From contig NZ_NFZS01000001.1 of the NCBI RefSeq assembly GCF_003264855.1, positions 1,674,001-1,738,000 of the forward strand: a stretch of 64,000 nt of DNA, given 5' to 3'. The translations under genes were made by a program, and so were the position numbers. This DNA comes from Dyella jiangningensis. Its GTDB lineage: Bacteria; Pseudomonadota; Gammaproteobacteria; Xanthomonadales; Rhodanobacteraceae. Below the pieces are notes generated by a model. It saw nothing but the letters and a program-made list of their open reading frames with translations. It was not told where the DNA came from and ran no database searches. This document shows, one piece after another, positions 9,471-19,095 of this stretch; position 1 is the stretch's first letter, and each line of letters begins with the position of its first letter.

Positions 9471-10505
9471 TCAGCTCCAGGAGCACACGACCTTGCCGCA
9501 CTTGCCCGCATCCATCAGGTCGAAACCTTTCTGGAAGTCGTCGATGTGGATCTGGTGCGTGAGCACCTTCTGCAGCGGGAAGCCGGTGAGCACCATCTGG
9601 GTCATCTTGTACCAGGTCTCGTACATGCGACGGCCGTAGATGCCCTGCAGGGTGAGGCCCTTGAAGATCACCTTGTCCCAGTCGATGCCCGCGCCGCGCG
9701 GCATGATGCCGAGCATGGCGACCTTCCCGCCGTGGTACATGCATTCAAGCATGTCGTTGAAGGCGCGCGGATTGCCGCTCATTTCCAGGCCCACGTCGAA
9801 GCCTTCCATGTGCAGGTCCTTCATCACGTCCTTCAGCGACTGGTTGGCGACGTTCACCACGCGGGTGGCGCCCATGTCCGCCGCCAGCTTCAGGCGGTAG
9901 TCGTTGATGTCGGTGACCACCACGTTGCGTGCGCCCACGTGCTTGGCGATGCCGGCGGCGATGATGCCGATCGGGCCGGCGCCGGTGATCAGCACGTCCT
10001 CGCCGATCAGGTCGAACTCCAGCGCGCAGTGCGCGGCGTTGCCGTAGGGATCGAAGAAGGCGGCCAGCTCGGACGGGATCTGGTCCGGGATCGGCCACAG
10101 GTTCGAGGCCGGCATGGTCATGTATTCGGCGAACGCGCCGTTGCGGTTCACGCCGATGCCGATGGTGTTCGGGCACAGGTGCTGGCGGCCGGCGCGGCAG
10201 TTGCGGCAATGGCCGCATACGATGTGGCCTTCGGCCGAGACGCGGTCGCCGATCTTGTAGCCGGTGACGCCCGGGCCGATCTCCACGATGCGGCCGACGA
10301 ATTCATGGCCGATGGTCAGGCCCGGCTTGATGGTGCGCTGGGACCAGTCGTCCCACTTGTAGATGTGCAGGTCCGTACCGCAGATCGCGGTCTTTTCCAT
10401 CTTGATCAGCACCTCATTGGGGCCGACCTCGGGGACGGGCACTTCTTCCATCCAGATGCCCTGCTCGGGCTTGCGCTTGACCAGGGCTTTCATCATCTGA
10501 GGCAT
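9471..10505 (-). CDS. tdh: L-threonine 3-dehydrogenase
   Basis: This zinc-dependent, NAD-linked enzyme oxidises threonine to 2-amino-3-ketobutyrate, which Kbl then splits to glycine and acetyl-CoA. The protein follows the E. coli Tdh pattern throughout. It has [19 protein letters not shown] with the catalytic zinc cysteine, [15 protein letters not shown], four structural-zinc cysteines in [15 protein letters not shown], the Rossmann motif [20 protein letters not shown], and the end [19 protein letters not shown]. From the ATG at 10505 it is 344 aa, a little longer than the usual 341. The in-frame ATGs at 10496 and 10493 match the E. coli MKAL start better, but no choice has a strong Shine-Dalgarno. 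It is divergent from a secreted glycosidase-like gene. Products of this pathway feed glycine, linking it to the gcvP gene later in the window. Confidence 0.95.
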   Translation of the reverse strand: MPQMMKALVKRKPEQGIWMEEVPVPEVGPNEVLIKMEKTAICGTDLHIYKWDDWSQRTIKPGLTIGHEFVGRIVEIGPGVTGYKIGDRVSAEGHIVCGHCRNCRAGRQHLCPNTIGIGVNRNGAFAEYMTMPASNLWPIPDQIPSELAAFFDPYGNAAHCALEFDLIGEDVLITGAGPIGIIAAGIAKHVGARNVVVTDINDYRLKLAADMGATRVVNVANQSLKDVMKDLHMEGFDVGLEMSGNPRAFNDMLECMYHGGKVAMLGIMPRGAGIDWDKVIFKGLTLQGIYGRRMYETWYKMTQMVLTGFPLQKVLTHQIHIDDFQKGFDLMDAGKCGKVVCSWS

Positions 10506-10644
10506 GGGATTTCCGTGGGGAAGGGCGGGAAAACCGACATTATAGAAGGCGGGCGGGGCGCCGGCTTCCTGCACTGCAACGTTGTGGTCCCGGGCTCCAG
10601 CTTTTACTGTCGCAAGACTGTGCGTCACTGAACGGAGCGGGCGA

Positions 10645-12756
10645 ATGCGTTTGAGCAGGGTGGGAAGTTCGGTCCTGGCGGTTTGGCAGATGGGGCGCAG
10701 ACCCTTGGTGGCCGCCTTGATGCTGTCCGCGGGCCTGGCGCTGGCGCCGCCGGCCTGGGCGGCGCAGGAGGGCGCCAAGGCGCCCCTGCAGTTCCGCATC
10801 ACCGAGGGGAACATCGAGAATGCGTTCTTCCAGGACGGCAGCATCGCGGCCCATCTGTTGCTCAGCTCCGGCGAGAAGCCGCGCATGCTGGTGGCCTTCC
10901 CGGCCGGCAACAGCGGCGCAGGCTTGTGGTTCGAACCGACCGACAAGCCGGTGCAGTGGTCGCTGGGCAAGGTAACCGGCCAGCACCGTTCCGTGGACGG
11001 TCATGGCTGGAATGGCATTGCCGCCGACGCCAGCGTCACCGCTGACCGTCTGGTGCTGAAGGATGCCGTGCTAGGCAGTATCCGCATGCTGCGCGATTAC
11101 CAGCAGGGCCAGGGTTACACGGCACAGCTCGCCGCCACGCCAAAGGTCGCTGCCACGCCGCGGCTCACCGAGCGCTCGGCGAGCTGGCAGCGCCAGCGAC
11201 TGGATGGCGCGCCGGGCTATGCCATCGCACTGAGCACGGACAATGGCCGCTTCACGCAGGAGGACGGTCACCTCGTGCTGCGTCCAGATCACGCGGGCGA
11301 GGCGCTGCACCTGCACATCGAGGCCAGCACGGGCGAAACCCCGCTGACGCCGTTCACGAACCTGCTCAATGACCGTGCACAACCTGACAAGCGCAGCCGC
11401 GAGGCGCTGCAGTTCCTCAGCTACCGCGAGAAATTCCTCGCCGGGTCCTGGCGCTTCGACACCTATTTCGGCCGCGACACGATGATGTCGCTGCGCCTGC
11501 TGATGCCGGTGTTGCAGCCGGCGGCGATCGATGCCGGCATCGCTTCGGTGCTGGCGCGCCTTTCGCCTGACGGACAGGTCGCGCATGAGGAAGGCATCGG
11601 CGAGTTCGCGGTGCTTCAGCATCTCAAGGAGCAAGGCAAGCCATCCGCCGAGCCGATCTATGACTACGTGATGGTCGACAGCAACGTGATGCTGCCGCCG
11701 GTGGCCGCTGCGTGGTTGCTGGAGGATCCGCGCGGTCGCGATGGTGCCCGAGCCTTCCTCGCCGGCAAGCTGGGGGCGGGGCGGCGAGGCGACGCGCTGG
11801 TGCGCAACCTGCTGTTCGTCGCCGCGAGCAGCGAAGCCTTCGCCCGCCAGCCGGTGTATTCGAACCTGGTGGCGCTCAAGCCCAATGCCAAAGTGGGACA
11901 GTGGCGCGACAGCAACGAGGGCATCGGCCGCGGCCGCTATCCCTACGACGTCAACGCGGTCTGGATGCCGGCCGCATTGCGCGCGATCGGTCAGTTCCTC
12001 GACGCTGGCCTGCTGGACGACTACACCACGCCCGCGCAGCGCGAACGGCTGCGTGTGGCCGCGGCCAGCGCCAACGATTGGGAGCAGCACGCCAGTGCGC
12101 TGTTCGCGGTGCATGTTCCGAATGACCGTGCCGTCGCGCAGGTGCGTGAATACGCCAAGCAGATCGGCGTGTCGGACACGTCCGCGCTGAAAGCCGTGGA
12201 TGGCGGCCAGGTCGACTTTCCTGCCATCGCACTGGACGCGCAGGGCAAGCCGATCCCGGTGCTGAATTCCGATGAGGGGTTCCAACTGCTGTTTGGCAAG
12301 CCGGACGCCGCCGCGCTGGATCGCGACATCGGCAACCTGATGCGGCCGTTCCCGGCTGGCCTGATGACCGACGTGGGCATGGTGGTCGCCAATCCCGCCT
12401 ATGCCGATCATGATGTGTGGTCGCGCTTCGGCAACAACGCCTACCACGGCACCGTGGTCTGGGCGTGGCAGCAGGCGATCATGGCCGCCGGCCTGAAGCG
12501 ACAGCTGGCCCGCGGCGATCTGTCGACAGCGACCCGCCAGCATCTGGAGGCGGCGCAGGCCGGGCTGTGGCGTGCGATCTGCGCAGCGAATGCAGTGCGT
12601 ACGTCGGAGCTGTGGTCGTGGTCGTACGCCAACGGCCACTACCGCATCGAGCCGTTCGGTGCGGAAGGCGCGCACGAGGACGAATCCAACGCCGCGCAGC
12701 TGTGGAGCACGGTATTCCTCGCGCTGCCGCCGCCGGCCGGACTGGCCTGCCATTGA
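10645..12756 (+). CDS. Secreted six-hairpin glycosidase-like protein
   Basis: This 703-aa exported protein starts at the ATG at 10645 behind GGAG with good spacing. A signal peptide ([19 protein letters not shown]) ends near residue 33. The middle carries [20 protein letters not shown], which resembles the WFGRDT-type active-site region of (alpha/alpha)6 glycosidases such as glycogen debranching and GH15/GH63 enzymes. Later come [20 protein letters not shown] and [19 protein letters not shown], rich in aromatic and acidic residues as expected of a sugar-binding barrel. Substrate and exact family cannot be told from the sequence alone. It is transcribed divergently from tdh and followed by an S46 peptidase gene 132 bp on. 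A palindromic CAACGTTG lies 61 bp upstream of the start. Confidence 0.6.
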   Translation: MRLSRVGSSVLAVWQMGRRPLVAALMLSAGLALAPPAWAAQEGAKAPLQFRITEGNIENAFFQDGSIAAHLLLSSGEKPRMLVAFPAGNSGAGLWFEPTDKPVQWSLGKVTGQHRSVDGHGWNGIAADASVTADRLVLKDAVLGSIRMLRDYQQGQGYTAQLAATPKVAATPRLTERSASWQRQRLDGAPGYAIALSTDNGRFTQEDGHLVLRPDHAGEALHLHIEASTGETPLTPFTNLLNDRAQPDKRSREALQFLSYREKFLAGSWRFDTYFGRDTMMSLRLLMPVLQPAAIDAGIASVLARLSPDGQVAHEEGIGEFAVLQHLKEQGKPSAEPIYDYVMVDSNVMLPPVAAAWLLEDPRGRDGARAFLAGKLGAGRRGDALVRNLLFVAASSEAFARQPVYSNLVALKPNAKVGQWRDSNEGIGRGRYPYDVNAVWMPAALRAIGQFLDAGLLDDYTTPAQRERLRVAAASANDWEQHASALFAVHVPNDRAVAQVREYAKQIGVSDTSALKAVDGGQVDFPAIALDAQGKPIPVLNSDEGFQLLFGKPDAAALDRDIGNLMRPFPAGLMTDVGMVVANPAYADHDVWSRFGNNAYHGTVVWAWQQAIMAAGLKRQLARGDLSTATRQHLEAAQAGLWRAICAANAVRTSELWSWSYANGHYRIEPFGAEGAHEDESNAAQLWSTVFLALPPPAGLACH

Positions 12757-12888
12757 TCGATTCCGACGCCCGCTCCTTGCGGCGGGCGTCGATGTTGCTG
12801 CGGCGAGCCGGTGTGCAATGCAGCGTTACCCGCGCGGGCGTTTCGTTCTATGGTCGCAAGTTATTGCGAAATCGCCCGAGGAACAGGC

Positions 12889-15051
12889 ATGCGTTTGAGA
12901 AAGATGGGGTGGGTCATGGCCATGGTGCTTGCGACGACGGCACATGCCGATGAAGGCATGTGGATGCCCTCGCAGTTGCCGAGCATCGCCAGGCAGCTGC
13001 GGGCTGCGGGATTCCAGGGCAATCCCGCCGACCTCGCCGACCTCACCCAGGCACCGTTGAGCGCCGTGGTGAAGGTGGGCGGCGCCACCGGCTCCTTCGT
13101 CAGCAGCGATGGCCTGGTGCTGACCAACCACCACGTGGCCTTCGGCGTCATCCAGTACAACAGCAACGCGCAGCGCGACCTCATCCAGAATGGCTTCGTC
13201 TCGCACGACCGCGCGGAAGAACTGCCGGCCAACCCGGATTTCCGCCTGCGCGTCACCACCGGTTTCGACAAGGTCACCGACAAGGTGCTGGGCGCGGCCA
13301 AGGGCAAGACCGGCCGTGCGTACTACGACGCCGTCGATGCCGCGAGCAAGGCGCTGGTGACCGAATGCGAACGCGAGCCGGGCATGCGCTGCAGCGTGGT
13401 CAACATGTTCTACGGCCGCGATTTCTACTTGGTGAAGCAACTGGAGCTGCGCGACGTGCGATTGGTATACGCACCGCCTCGTGCGATCGGCAACTACGGC
13501 GACGAGGTGGACAACTTCGTATGGCCGCGCCATTCGGGCGACTTCACCATCCTGCGCGCCTATGTGGGGCCGGATGGCAAACCGGCGGACTACGCCAAGG
13601 ACAACGTGCCGTACCACCCGCCTGCGCATCTGCAGATCGCTTCGCAGGGCGTGCGCGAGGGCGACTTCGTGATGCTGGCGGGCTACCCGGGTGTCACCTA
13701 TCGCCATCGCACGGCTGCCGAGTTCGCCGATCAGGTGCAGTGGCGGCTGCCGGCCACGGTGGACGTATTGCGCCAGTTGCAGGACGTGATCGAGGAAGTC
13801 GGCCACACCGATCGCCAGGCGACCATCCGCTATGCCTCGCAGCTGCAATCGCTGAAGAACAACATCAAGCGGTTCAGCGGCGAGCTGGATGGCCTCAAGC
13901 GCAGCGATGCCGTCGCCATTCGCCGCAAGGACGAGGACGCGATGCTTTCCTGGCTGGCGGCACAGCCATCGGCCGCCACGCTGCGACCGCAGATCGATGA
14001 AGTGGCGCAGCTGATCGCCGCAGGTAATGCCACGCGCGAGCGCGACCTGCTGCTTGCCGTGATGCAGACGCAGACCCAGCTGATGCGCTCGGCGCTGACG
14101 CTGCAGCGCCTCGCCCATGAGCGCGCCAAGCCTGACGCGCAACGCGAGAGCGGCTACCAGCAGCGCGACGAGGATCTCACCGCCGGCATGCTGCGGCAGG
14201 TGCAGCGTCGTTACGATCCCAAGGTGGAGAAGCAACTGCTGGCATCGTTGCTCACGCGCTACCAGAAGCTGCCTGACGCCCAGCGCCTGCCGGAATTCGA
14301 CGCCGCTTTCGGCCGCAGCCCGGCCGAGCTGTCGGGCACGCTGGACAAGGTCTATGCGGCCACCCAACTCGGCGACGAGGCGCAGCGTCTGCACTGGCTG
14401 AAGGCCGAACCGGCGGAACTTGCCAAGTCCAACGACGCATTGCTCATGCTGGTCGGCAAGCTGCAACCGGCGCTGTTGCGCATCGAGGAAGAGCGCAAGG
14501 CACGTGAGGGCGATCTGCTGCGCCTGCGACCGGCGTACATGGACGCGCTGATCGCCTATCGCGAGAAGCAGGGGCGCGCGGTGTACCCGGATGCCAATTC
14601 CACGCTGCGCGTGAGCTACGGCAAGGTCACGCCGCTGGAGGCGCGCGATGCGGTGGTCTATCACCCGCTCACCACCACCGCGGGCATCGTGGAGAAGAAC
14701 ACGGGCGTCGAACCGTTCGATGCGCCCAAGCCGTTGCTCGATGCGATCGCGCGTGGCGACTATGCCGGGTACGCCGATGCCAGGACCGGCGCCATGCCGG
14801 TGGACTTCCTCAGCAACCTCGACACCACCGGCGGCAACTCCGGTTCGCCCGTGCTCAACGCCAAGGGTGAACTGGTCGGCCTCAACTTCGACAGCAACTG
14901 GGAAGCGGTGAGCGCGAGCTGGATGTTCGATCCGCGTTACAAGCGCGCCATCCACGTGGACCTGCGCTACATGCGCTGGCTGATGGACAAGGTTTATCCG
15001 GCGCCGCAGTTGTTGAAGGAGCTGGGCATACCGGCCCACGCCGCGCCCTGA
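12889..15051 (+). CDS. S46-family dipeptidyl peptidase
   Basis: The protein is a periplasmic or secreted serine exopeptidase of the DPP7/DPP11 family, removing dipeptides from peptide N-termini. It has 720 aa with a short signal peptide (MAMVLATTAHA), and the ATG at 12889 is preceded by AGGAAC. The chymotrypsin-like active site is visible as TNHHVA (histidines 81-82) and GGNSGSPVLN, whose serine is residue 651. By counting from this serine, the S1-pocket position that is Gly in DPP7 and Arg in acid-specific DPP11 is Ala676 here. I therefore do not predict Asp/Glu specificity and lean towards hydrophobic P1 residues. In asaccharolytic or peptide-using bacteria these enzymes supply dipeptides for uptake. 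The gene appears to be transcribed alone. Confidence 0.9.
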   Translation: MRLRKMGWVMAMVLATTAHADEGMWMPSQLPSIARQLRAAGFQGNPADLADLTQAPLSAVVKVGGATGSFVSSDGLVLTNHHVAFGVIQYNSNAQRDLIQNGFVSHDRAEELPANPDFRLRVTTGFDKVTDKVLGAAKGKTGRAYYDAVDAASKALVTECEREPGMRCSVVNMFYGRDFYLVKQLELRDVRLVYAPPRAIGNYGDEVDNFVWPRHSGDFTILRAYVGPDGKPADYAKDNVPYHPPAHLQIASQGVREGDFVMLAGYPGVTYRHRTAAEFADQVQWRLPATVDVLRQLQDVIEEVGHTDRQATIRYASQLQSLKNNIKRFSGELDGLKRSDAVAIRRKDEDAMLSWLAAQPSAATLRPQIDEVAQLIAAGNATRERDLLLAVMQTQTQLMRSALTLQRLAHERAKPDAQRESGYQQRDEDLTAGMLRQVQRRYDPKVEKQLLASLLTRYQKLPDAQRLPEFDAAFGRSPAELSGTLDKVYAATQLGDEAQRLHWLKAEPAELAKSNDALLMLVGKLQPALLRIEEERKAREGDLLRLRPAYMDALIAYREKQGRAVYPDANSTLRVSYGKVTPLEARDAVVYHPLTTTAGIVEKNTGVEPFDAPKPLLDAIARGDYAGYADARTGAMPVDFLSNLDTTGGNSGSPVLNAKGELVGLNFDSNWEAVSASWMFDPRYKRAIHVDLRYMRWLMDKVYPAPQLLKELGIPAHAAP

Positions 15052-15189
15052 TCGGTCCTGTTGGCGTGCCTTTGCGGGCGCGCCAACATCGTGGCACGGC
15101 CTTCCCCTGTCGTGCTCCGGCCCGGTTCACGCCGGTTTCATTGCCTTGGGCGTGCAGTAAGCCTTCATTCCCTCGGGGAGGAGGGTGTC

Positions 15190-15942
15190 ATGGACTTGCA
15201 TGAAGAGGGTTGCTGTAGCGGCTTCCACCACGGTCGGCGCGCGATGCTCAAGTCGACACTTGGCCTGGTGGCGCTCGGCGCCATGGGTGTCACGCCGTTG
15301 TTGCTGCCCGGTTTTGCCGAGGCAGCCGCCCTGACGAAGGCGCAACGCGATGCGATGACGCCCGACCAGGTGATTGCCTTGCTCAAGCAAGGCAATGAGC
15401 GCTTCCGCGCGGGCAAGCTCGACACTCACGATTACCTCGCGCAAAAACGCGCTAGTGCAGCAGGGCAATATCCGGCGGCGGTGATCCTCAGCTGCATCGA
15501 CTCGCGCGCACCGGCCGAGATCATCTGCGATACCGGCATCGGCGATACGTTCAACGCGCGCGTTGCCGGCAACATCGCCAACGACGATCTGCTGGGCAGC
15601 ATGGAATTCGCCTGCGCCGTGGCGGGCGCCAAGCTGGTGCTGGTCATGGGGCACACCGCGTGCGGGGCCATCAAGGGCGCCATTGACGGCGCGAAGCTCG
15701 GCAACCTCACCGGCTTGCTGGACAAGATCAAGCCTGCCGTGGAGGCGACCAGGTTCGACGGCGAGCGCAGCAGCAAGAACGACGCATTTGTCGATGCGGT
15801 GGCGGCGACCAACGTGCGCCACACCATCGATGAGATCCGTCGCCGCAGCGATGTGCTGGCCGGCCTCGAGAAGGACGGCAAGATCAAGATCGTCGGCTCG
15901 ATGTATCAGCTGGTGGGTGGCAAGCTGGAGTTCTACGCCTGA
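15190..15942 (+). CDS. Exported beta-carbonic anhydrase
   Basis: This 250-aa protein interconverts CO2 and bicarbonate. The beta-class zinc site is intact: Cys102, Asp104 and Arg106 in CIDSRAP, and His155 and Cys158 in GHTACGA. Unlike cytoplasmic housekeeping forms it starts with an export signal: a twin arginine at residues 16-17 (GRRAMLK) followed by a hydrophobic stretch and AEAAA near residue 47, which suggests Tat-dependent export to the periplasm as a folded metalloprotein. The start at 15190 is fixed by a strong GGAGGAGG. It sits just upstream of miaA, with 48 bp between them. Export is inferred from the leader only. Confidence 0.9.
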   Translation: MDLHEEGCCSGFHHGRRAMLKSTLGLVALGAMGVTPLLLPGFAEAAALTKAQRDAMTPDQVIALLKQGNERFRAGKLDTHDYLAQKRASAAGQYPAAVILSCIDSRAPAEIICDTGIGDTFNARVAGNIANDDLLGSMEFACAVAGAKLVLVMGHTACGAIKGAIDGAKLGNLTGLLDKIKPAVEATRFDGERSSKNDAFVDAVAATNVRHTIDEIRRRSDVLAGLEKDGKIKIVGSMYQLVGGKLEFYA

Positions 15943-15990
15943 GCGGCGTTGCCCTGTAAGCGCGCGGGCGCGGCACCGTACAATGGCCGG

Positions 15991-16929
15991 ATGCCGATCG
16001 ATCAGCGCCCGCTTGCCGTGTTCCTGATGGGCCCGACTGCGTCGGGCAAGACGGCGCTTGCCTGCGCGCTGAGCGAACGATTTCCGGTGGAGCTGGTGAG
16101 CGTCGATTCGGCGCTGGTGTATCGCGGCATGGATATCGGCACTGCCAAGCCTGATGCGGCGACACTGGGAACGTATCCCCATCGGCTCATCGACATCCGC
16201 GATCCGGCCGAACCCTATTCGGCTGCCGACTTCCGCGGTGACGCGATGGCGGCCATGCAGGACATCACCGCCACGGGCAGGGTGCCTTTGCTGGTTGGCG
16301 GCACGGGGCTTTACTTCCGCGCGCTGCAGCAGGGGTTGTCCCAACTGCCTGAGGCCGATCCTGCGATCCGCGAACGCCTTGCTGCCGAGGCTGCCGATGA
16401 GGGATGGCCGGCGTTGCACGCACGACTGCAGCGCCTCGACCACACCGCGGCAGCACGCATCGGCCCCAATGATGCGCAGCGTATCCAGCGCGCGCTGGAG
16501 GTGATCGAGCTCACCGGCCGGACGTTGTCCGAGCAGCAGCAGGGCGGCAGTGGCGAGCGGTTTCCGTGGCGGGTATTGAAGCTCGCGCTGCTGCCGGCCG
16601 ATCGCGCGCCGCTGCATGCACGCATCGCCGAACGCTTCGATGCCATGCTCGCCTGCGGCTTCCTGGACGAAGTGCGCGTGCTGCGCGAGCGCAAGGACCT
16701 GCATGCCGACCTGCCCGCCATTCGCGCCGTGGGCTACCGCCAGGCCTGGGAGCATCTGGACGGCCAAACGAGCGCCGCCGAATTTCGCGACAAGGGCATC
16801 TTCGCCACCCGCCAGCTCGCCAAGCGGCAAATCACCTGGCTGCGCAGCGAGCTCGACGCGCGCGTGCTCGACCCCGACAACCCAGGCCTGCAGGCGCGTG
16901 CGGAGGACGCCTTGGAGCTGTTTCTCTGA
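15991..16929 (+). CDS. miaA: tRNA dimethylallyltransferase
   Basis: MiaA transfers a dimethylallyl group to N6 of adenosine 37 in tRNAs that read codons starting with U. The 312-aa protein has the P-loop GPTASGKT (residues 14-21), [18 protein letters not shown], the substrate loop [15 protein letters not shown], and the C-terminal [11 protein letters not shown] and [13 protein letters not shown] motifs. The start at 15991 gives the standard N-terminus; the preceding Shine-Dalgarno is weak. It opens the conserved miaA-hfq-hflX-hflK-hflC cluster, though a 173-bp gap with its own promoter-like sequence precedes hfq. Confidence 0.96.
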   Translation: MPIDQRPLAVFLMGPTASGKTALACALSERFPVELVSVDSALVYRGMDIGTAKPDAATLGTYPHRLIDIRDPAEPYSAADFRGDAMAAMQDITATGRVPLLVGGTGLYFRALQQGLSQLPEADPAIRERLAAEAADEGWPALHARLQRLDHTAAARIGPNDAQRIQRALEVIELTGRTLSEQQQGGSGERFPWRVLKLALLPADRAPLHARIAERFDAMLACGFLDEVRVLRERKDLHADLPAIRAVGYRQAWEHLDGQTSAAEFRDKGIFATRQLAKRQITWLRSELDARVLDPDNPGLQARAEDALELFL

Positions 16930-17001
16930 GACGCGCGACACATCTTGCGCCGTGTTTTCTAAACGTCTTCTTCACACATCAAATCGTCCCACTTCTGGTC
17001 T

Positions 17002-17030
17002 TTCATCAACGATTTAAAAGTGGTTAATAT
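17002..17030 (+). promoter_or_regulatory. Candidate hfq promoter
   Basis: A -10-like TAATAT lies at 17025-17030 in a locally AT-rich stretch that stands out from its GC-rich surroundings. TTCATC at 17002-17007 is at 17-bp spacing but matches the -35 consensus poorly. hfq promoters inside or after miaA are well known in gammaproteobacteria. Confidence 0.4.
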
Positions 17031-17102
17031 TCCTCAATCTTGGGCCGGGACGCGGCGTGCGTCTTTTTCTCCGGCCCGTCCGTTGCGAGGGGAGAACAAG
17101 AA

Positions 17103-17369
17103 ATGTCCAAAGGGCAATCACTGCAAGATCCGTTTCTGAACGCACTGCGCCGGGAGCGCGTCCCGGTAGCGATCTACCTGGTCAATGGCATCAAGCTGCA
17201 GGGCACCATCGAATCCTTCGACCAGTTCGTCGTGCTGCTGCGCAACCAGGTCAGCCAGATGGTCTACAAGCACGCCATTTCCACCGTCGTGCCGAGCCGC
17301 AACGTGCGCGTCGGCAATGGCCATGAGGGGCACGAGGCCGCGACGGCCACGGCCGATACCGAAGGTTGA
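17103..17369 (+). CDS. hfq: RNA chaperone Hfq
   Basis: Hfq forms a hexameric ring that helps small RNAs pair with mRNAs. The 88-aa protein starts [13 protein letters not shown], with Sm1 motif residues through [15 protein letters not shown] and the Sm2 motif [13 protein letters not shown]. The C-terminal tail is short and rich in His, Glu, Ala and Thr ([16 protein letters not shown]). The ATG at 17103 lies behind AGGGGAGAAC. It precedes hflX by 150 bp in the usual order. Confidence 0.97.
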   Translation: MSKGQSLQDPFLNALRRERVPVAIYLVNGIKLQGTIESFDQFVVLLRNQVSQMVYKHAISTVVPSRNVRVGNGHEGHEAATATADTEG

Positions 17370-17519
17370 TTCGGCGGACCTGCCGACCCATGTGAGTGAG
17401 AGGGCGTCAGGCCGGGGCCGCATTGGGATCTGGCGCCGCGCCGGCATACACTTCCACTCCCGCCCGCGCCGTGGGCCTAGCCCGCGGCGCTGCGTCTTCC
17501 TACAGGTCCGTCCCTATCC

Positions 17520-18836
17520 GTGTTTGATCGTCAAAAGAAAGGCGAACGCGCCCTCCTGGTTCTTCCGCATTCGCGCGGGGAAGGGGATGCGGTGCGGCGC
17601 GCCGAAGAATTCGCCGAGCTCGCCAAATCCGCCGGTGCCGACATCCTCGGCACCCTCAGCGCCCGCGTCGACGTGCCCAATCCGCGCTACTACATCGGCA
17701 GCGGCAAGGCCGACGAGATCGCCGAGGCCGCGCGCGCCCTGGGCGCGGACCTGGTGCTGGTCGACCACCTGCTCTCGCCGGTGCAGGAGCGCAACCTCGA
17801 AAAGCATCTGAGCGTGCGCGTGGTCGATCGCGCCGGCCTGATCCTGGACATCTTCGCCCAGCGTGCCCGTTCGCACGAAGGCAAGCTGGAAGTGGAGTTG
17901 GCGCAGCTCAAGCACCTCGCCACGCGCCTCGTGCGTGGCTGGACCCATCTGGACGCCCAGCGCGGCGGTGCCATCGGCAACCGCGGTCCCGGCGAAACCC
18001 AGCTGGAAACCGACCGCCGCCTGCTCGCCGAGCGCGTGAAGATGCTCAGCAAGCGCCTGGAGAAAGTGCAGACCCAGCGTGTGCAGCAGCGTCGTGCGCG
18101 CCTGCGCAACACGGTGCCGCGCGTGGCGCTGGTGGGCTACACCAACGCCGGCAAGTCCACCTTGTTCAATGTGCTGACCGAAGGCGAGGTGTTCGCCGCC
18201 AACCTGCTGTTCGCCACGCTGGACCCGACCGTGCGCAAGCTCGATGGCCTGTCCTGCGGGCCGGCGGTGCTCGCCGACACGGTCGGCTTCGTGCGCGAGC
18301 TGCCCCACGACCTGGTGGCTGCGTTCCGCGGCACCCTGGCCGAGGCGCGTGATGCCGACCTGCTGCTGCACGTCAGCGATGCCGCCGACGATGAGCGCGA
18401 GCGGCTGGCCAAGGTCGTCGACAGCGTGCTCGAGGAAATCGATGCGGGTGACCTGCCGCAGCTTCGGGTGATGAACAAGATCGACCTCGCGGGTCTCGAA
18501 CCGCGCATCGACCGCGACGCGGAGGGCCGACCGACCACCGTATGGCTGTCGGCGGCTACCGGCGAGGGCGTGGACCTGCTGAAGCAGGCGCTGGGCGAAC
18601 TGCTGGGCGGCGACCGCGTGCAGTCGGAATTGCGCCTGCCGCATTCCGCCGGACGGCTGCATGCCCGCCTGAAGGCAGCCGGCGCCATCGCCGGCGAGGA
18701 AGTGGACGAGCAGGGCTGGCGACTGAGCATCGACGCACCGCGCAGCGTCATCGCCCCCTTGAGCGGCGGCAGTGCGGCCGAGGCTGCACTGTTGCGCGAT
18801 CTGCTCGGCACCCCGGAAGAACAACCCTTCCTGTAG
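17520..18836 (+). CDS. hflX: Ribosome-associated GTPase HflX
   Basis: HflX is a GTPase that splits stalled or stressed 70S ribosomes. The 438-aa protein starts at a GTG codon (17520); no ATG gives the full N-terminal domain. The HflX domain contains the glycine-rich RGPGETQLETDRR segment and a coiled region before the G domain. The GTPase motifs are GYTNAGKST, DTVGF and NKID. The C-terminal extension is typical for proteobacterial HflX. It lies between hfq and hflK with a 259-bp gap downstream that holds a TAGAAT -10-like box near 18955. Confidence 0.96.
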   Translation: MFDRQKKGERALLVLPHSRGEGDAVRRAEEFAELAKSAGADILGTLSARVDVPNPRYYIGSGKADEIAEAARALGADLVLVDHLLSPVQERNLEKHLSVRVVDRAGLILDIFAQRARSHEGKLEVELAQLKHLATRLVRGWTHLDAQRGGAIGNRGPGETQLETDRRLLAERVKMLSKRLEKVQTQRVQQRRARLRNTVPRVALVGYTNAGKSTLFNVLTEGEVFAANLLFATLDPTVRKLDGLSCGPAVLADTVGFVRELPHDLVAAFRGTLAEARDADLLLHVSDAADDERERLAKVVDSVLEEIDAGDLPQLRVMNKIDLAGLEPRIDRDAEGRPTTVWLSAATGEGVDLLKQALGELLGGDRVQSELRLPHSAGRLHARLKAAGAIAGEEVDEQGWRLSIDAPRSVIAPLSGGSAAEAALLRDLLGTPEEQPFL

Positions 18837-19095
18837 CAGCGCGCCCTGCGCGACATGCCGGCGCGTGGCCCGTCCGCCACGCGGCCGTCGCTCGGGGTGC
18901 GGTCCCGCGCGGCAGGTTTGGCGCGCAGGGGGAGGAATCCCCGCCCGGCTCTGGTAGAATGCCCAGTGTTTGTGCGGCCATCCGGGCCCGGGCGGCACAC
19001 TTGTCACGACAAGCACCCGAGACCATGTCCAAACCCGTTCAACGCGTTTTCCGGCCAATGCAGCCGGCCTCCCAGCGGCCTCAAGGAGACTGACC

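Noticed and set aside
10506-10970. Long N-terminal extension of Tdh
   Set aside because: The extra 155 codons have no similarity to the family and would overlap the divergent glycosidase gene. The Tdh fold starts at 10505 or a few codons later.
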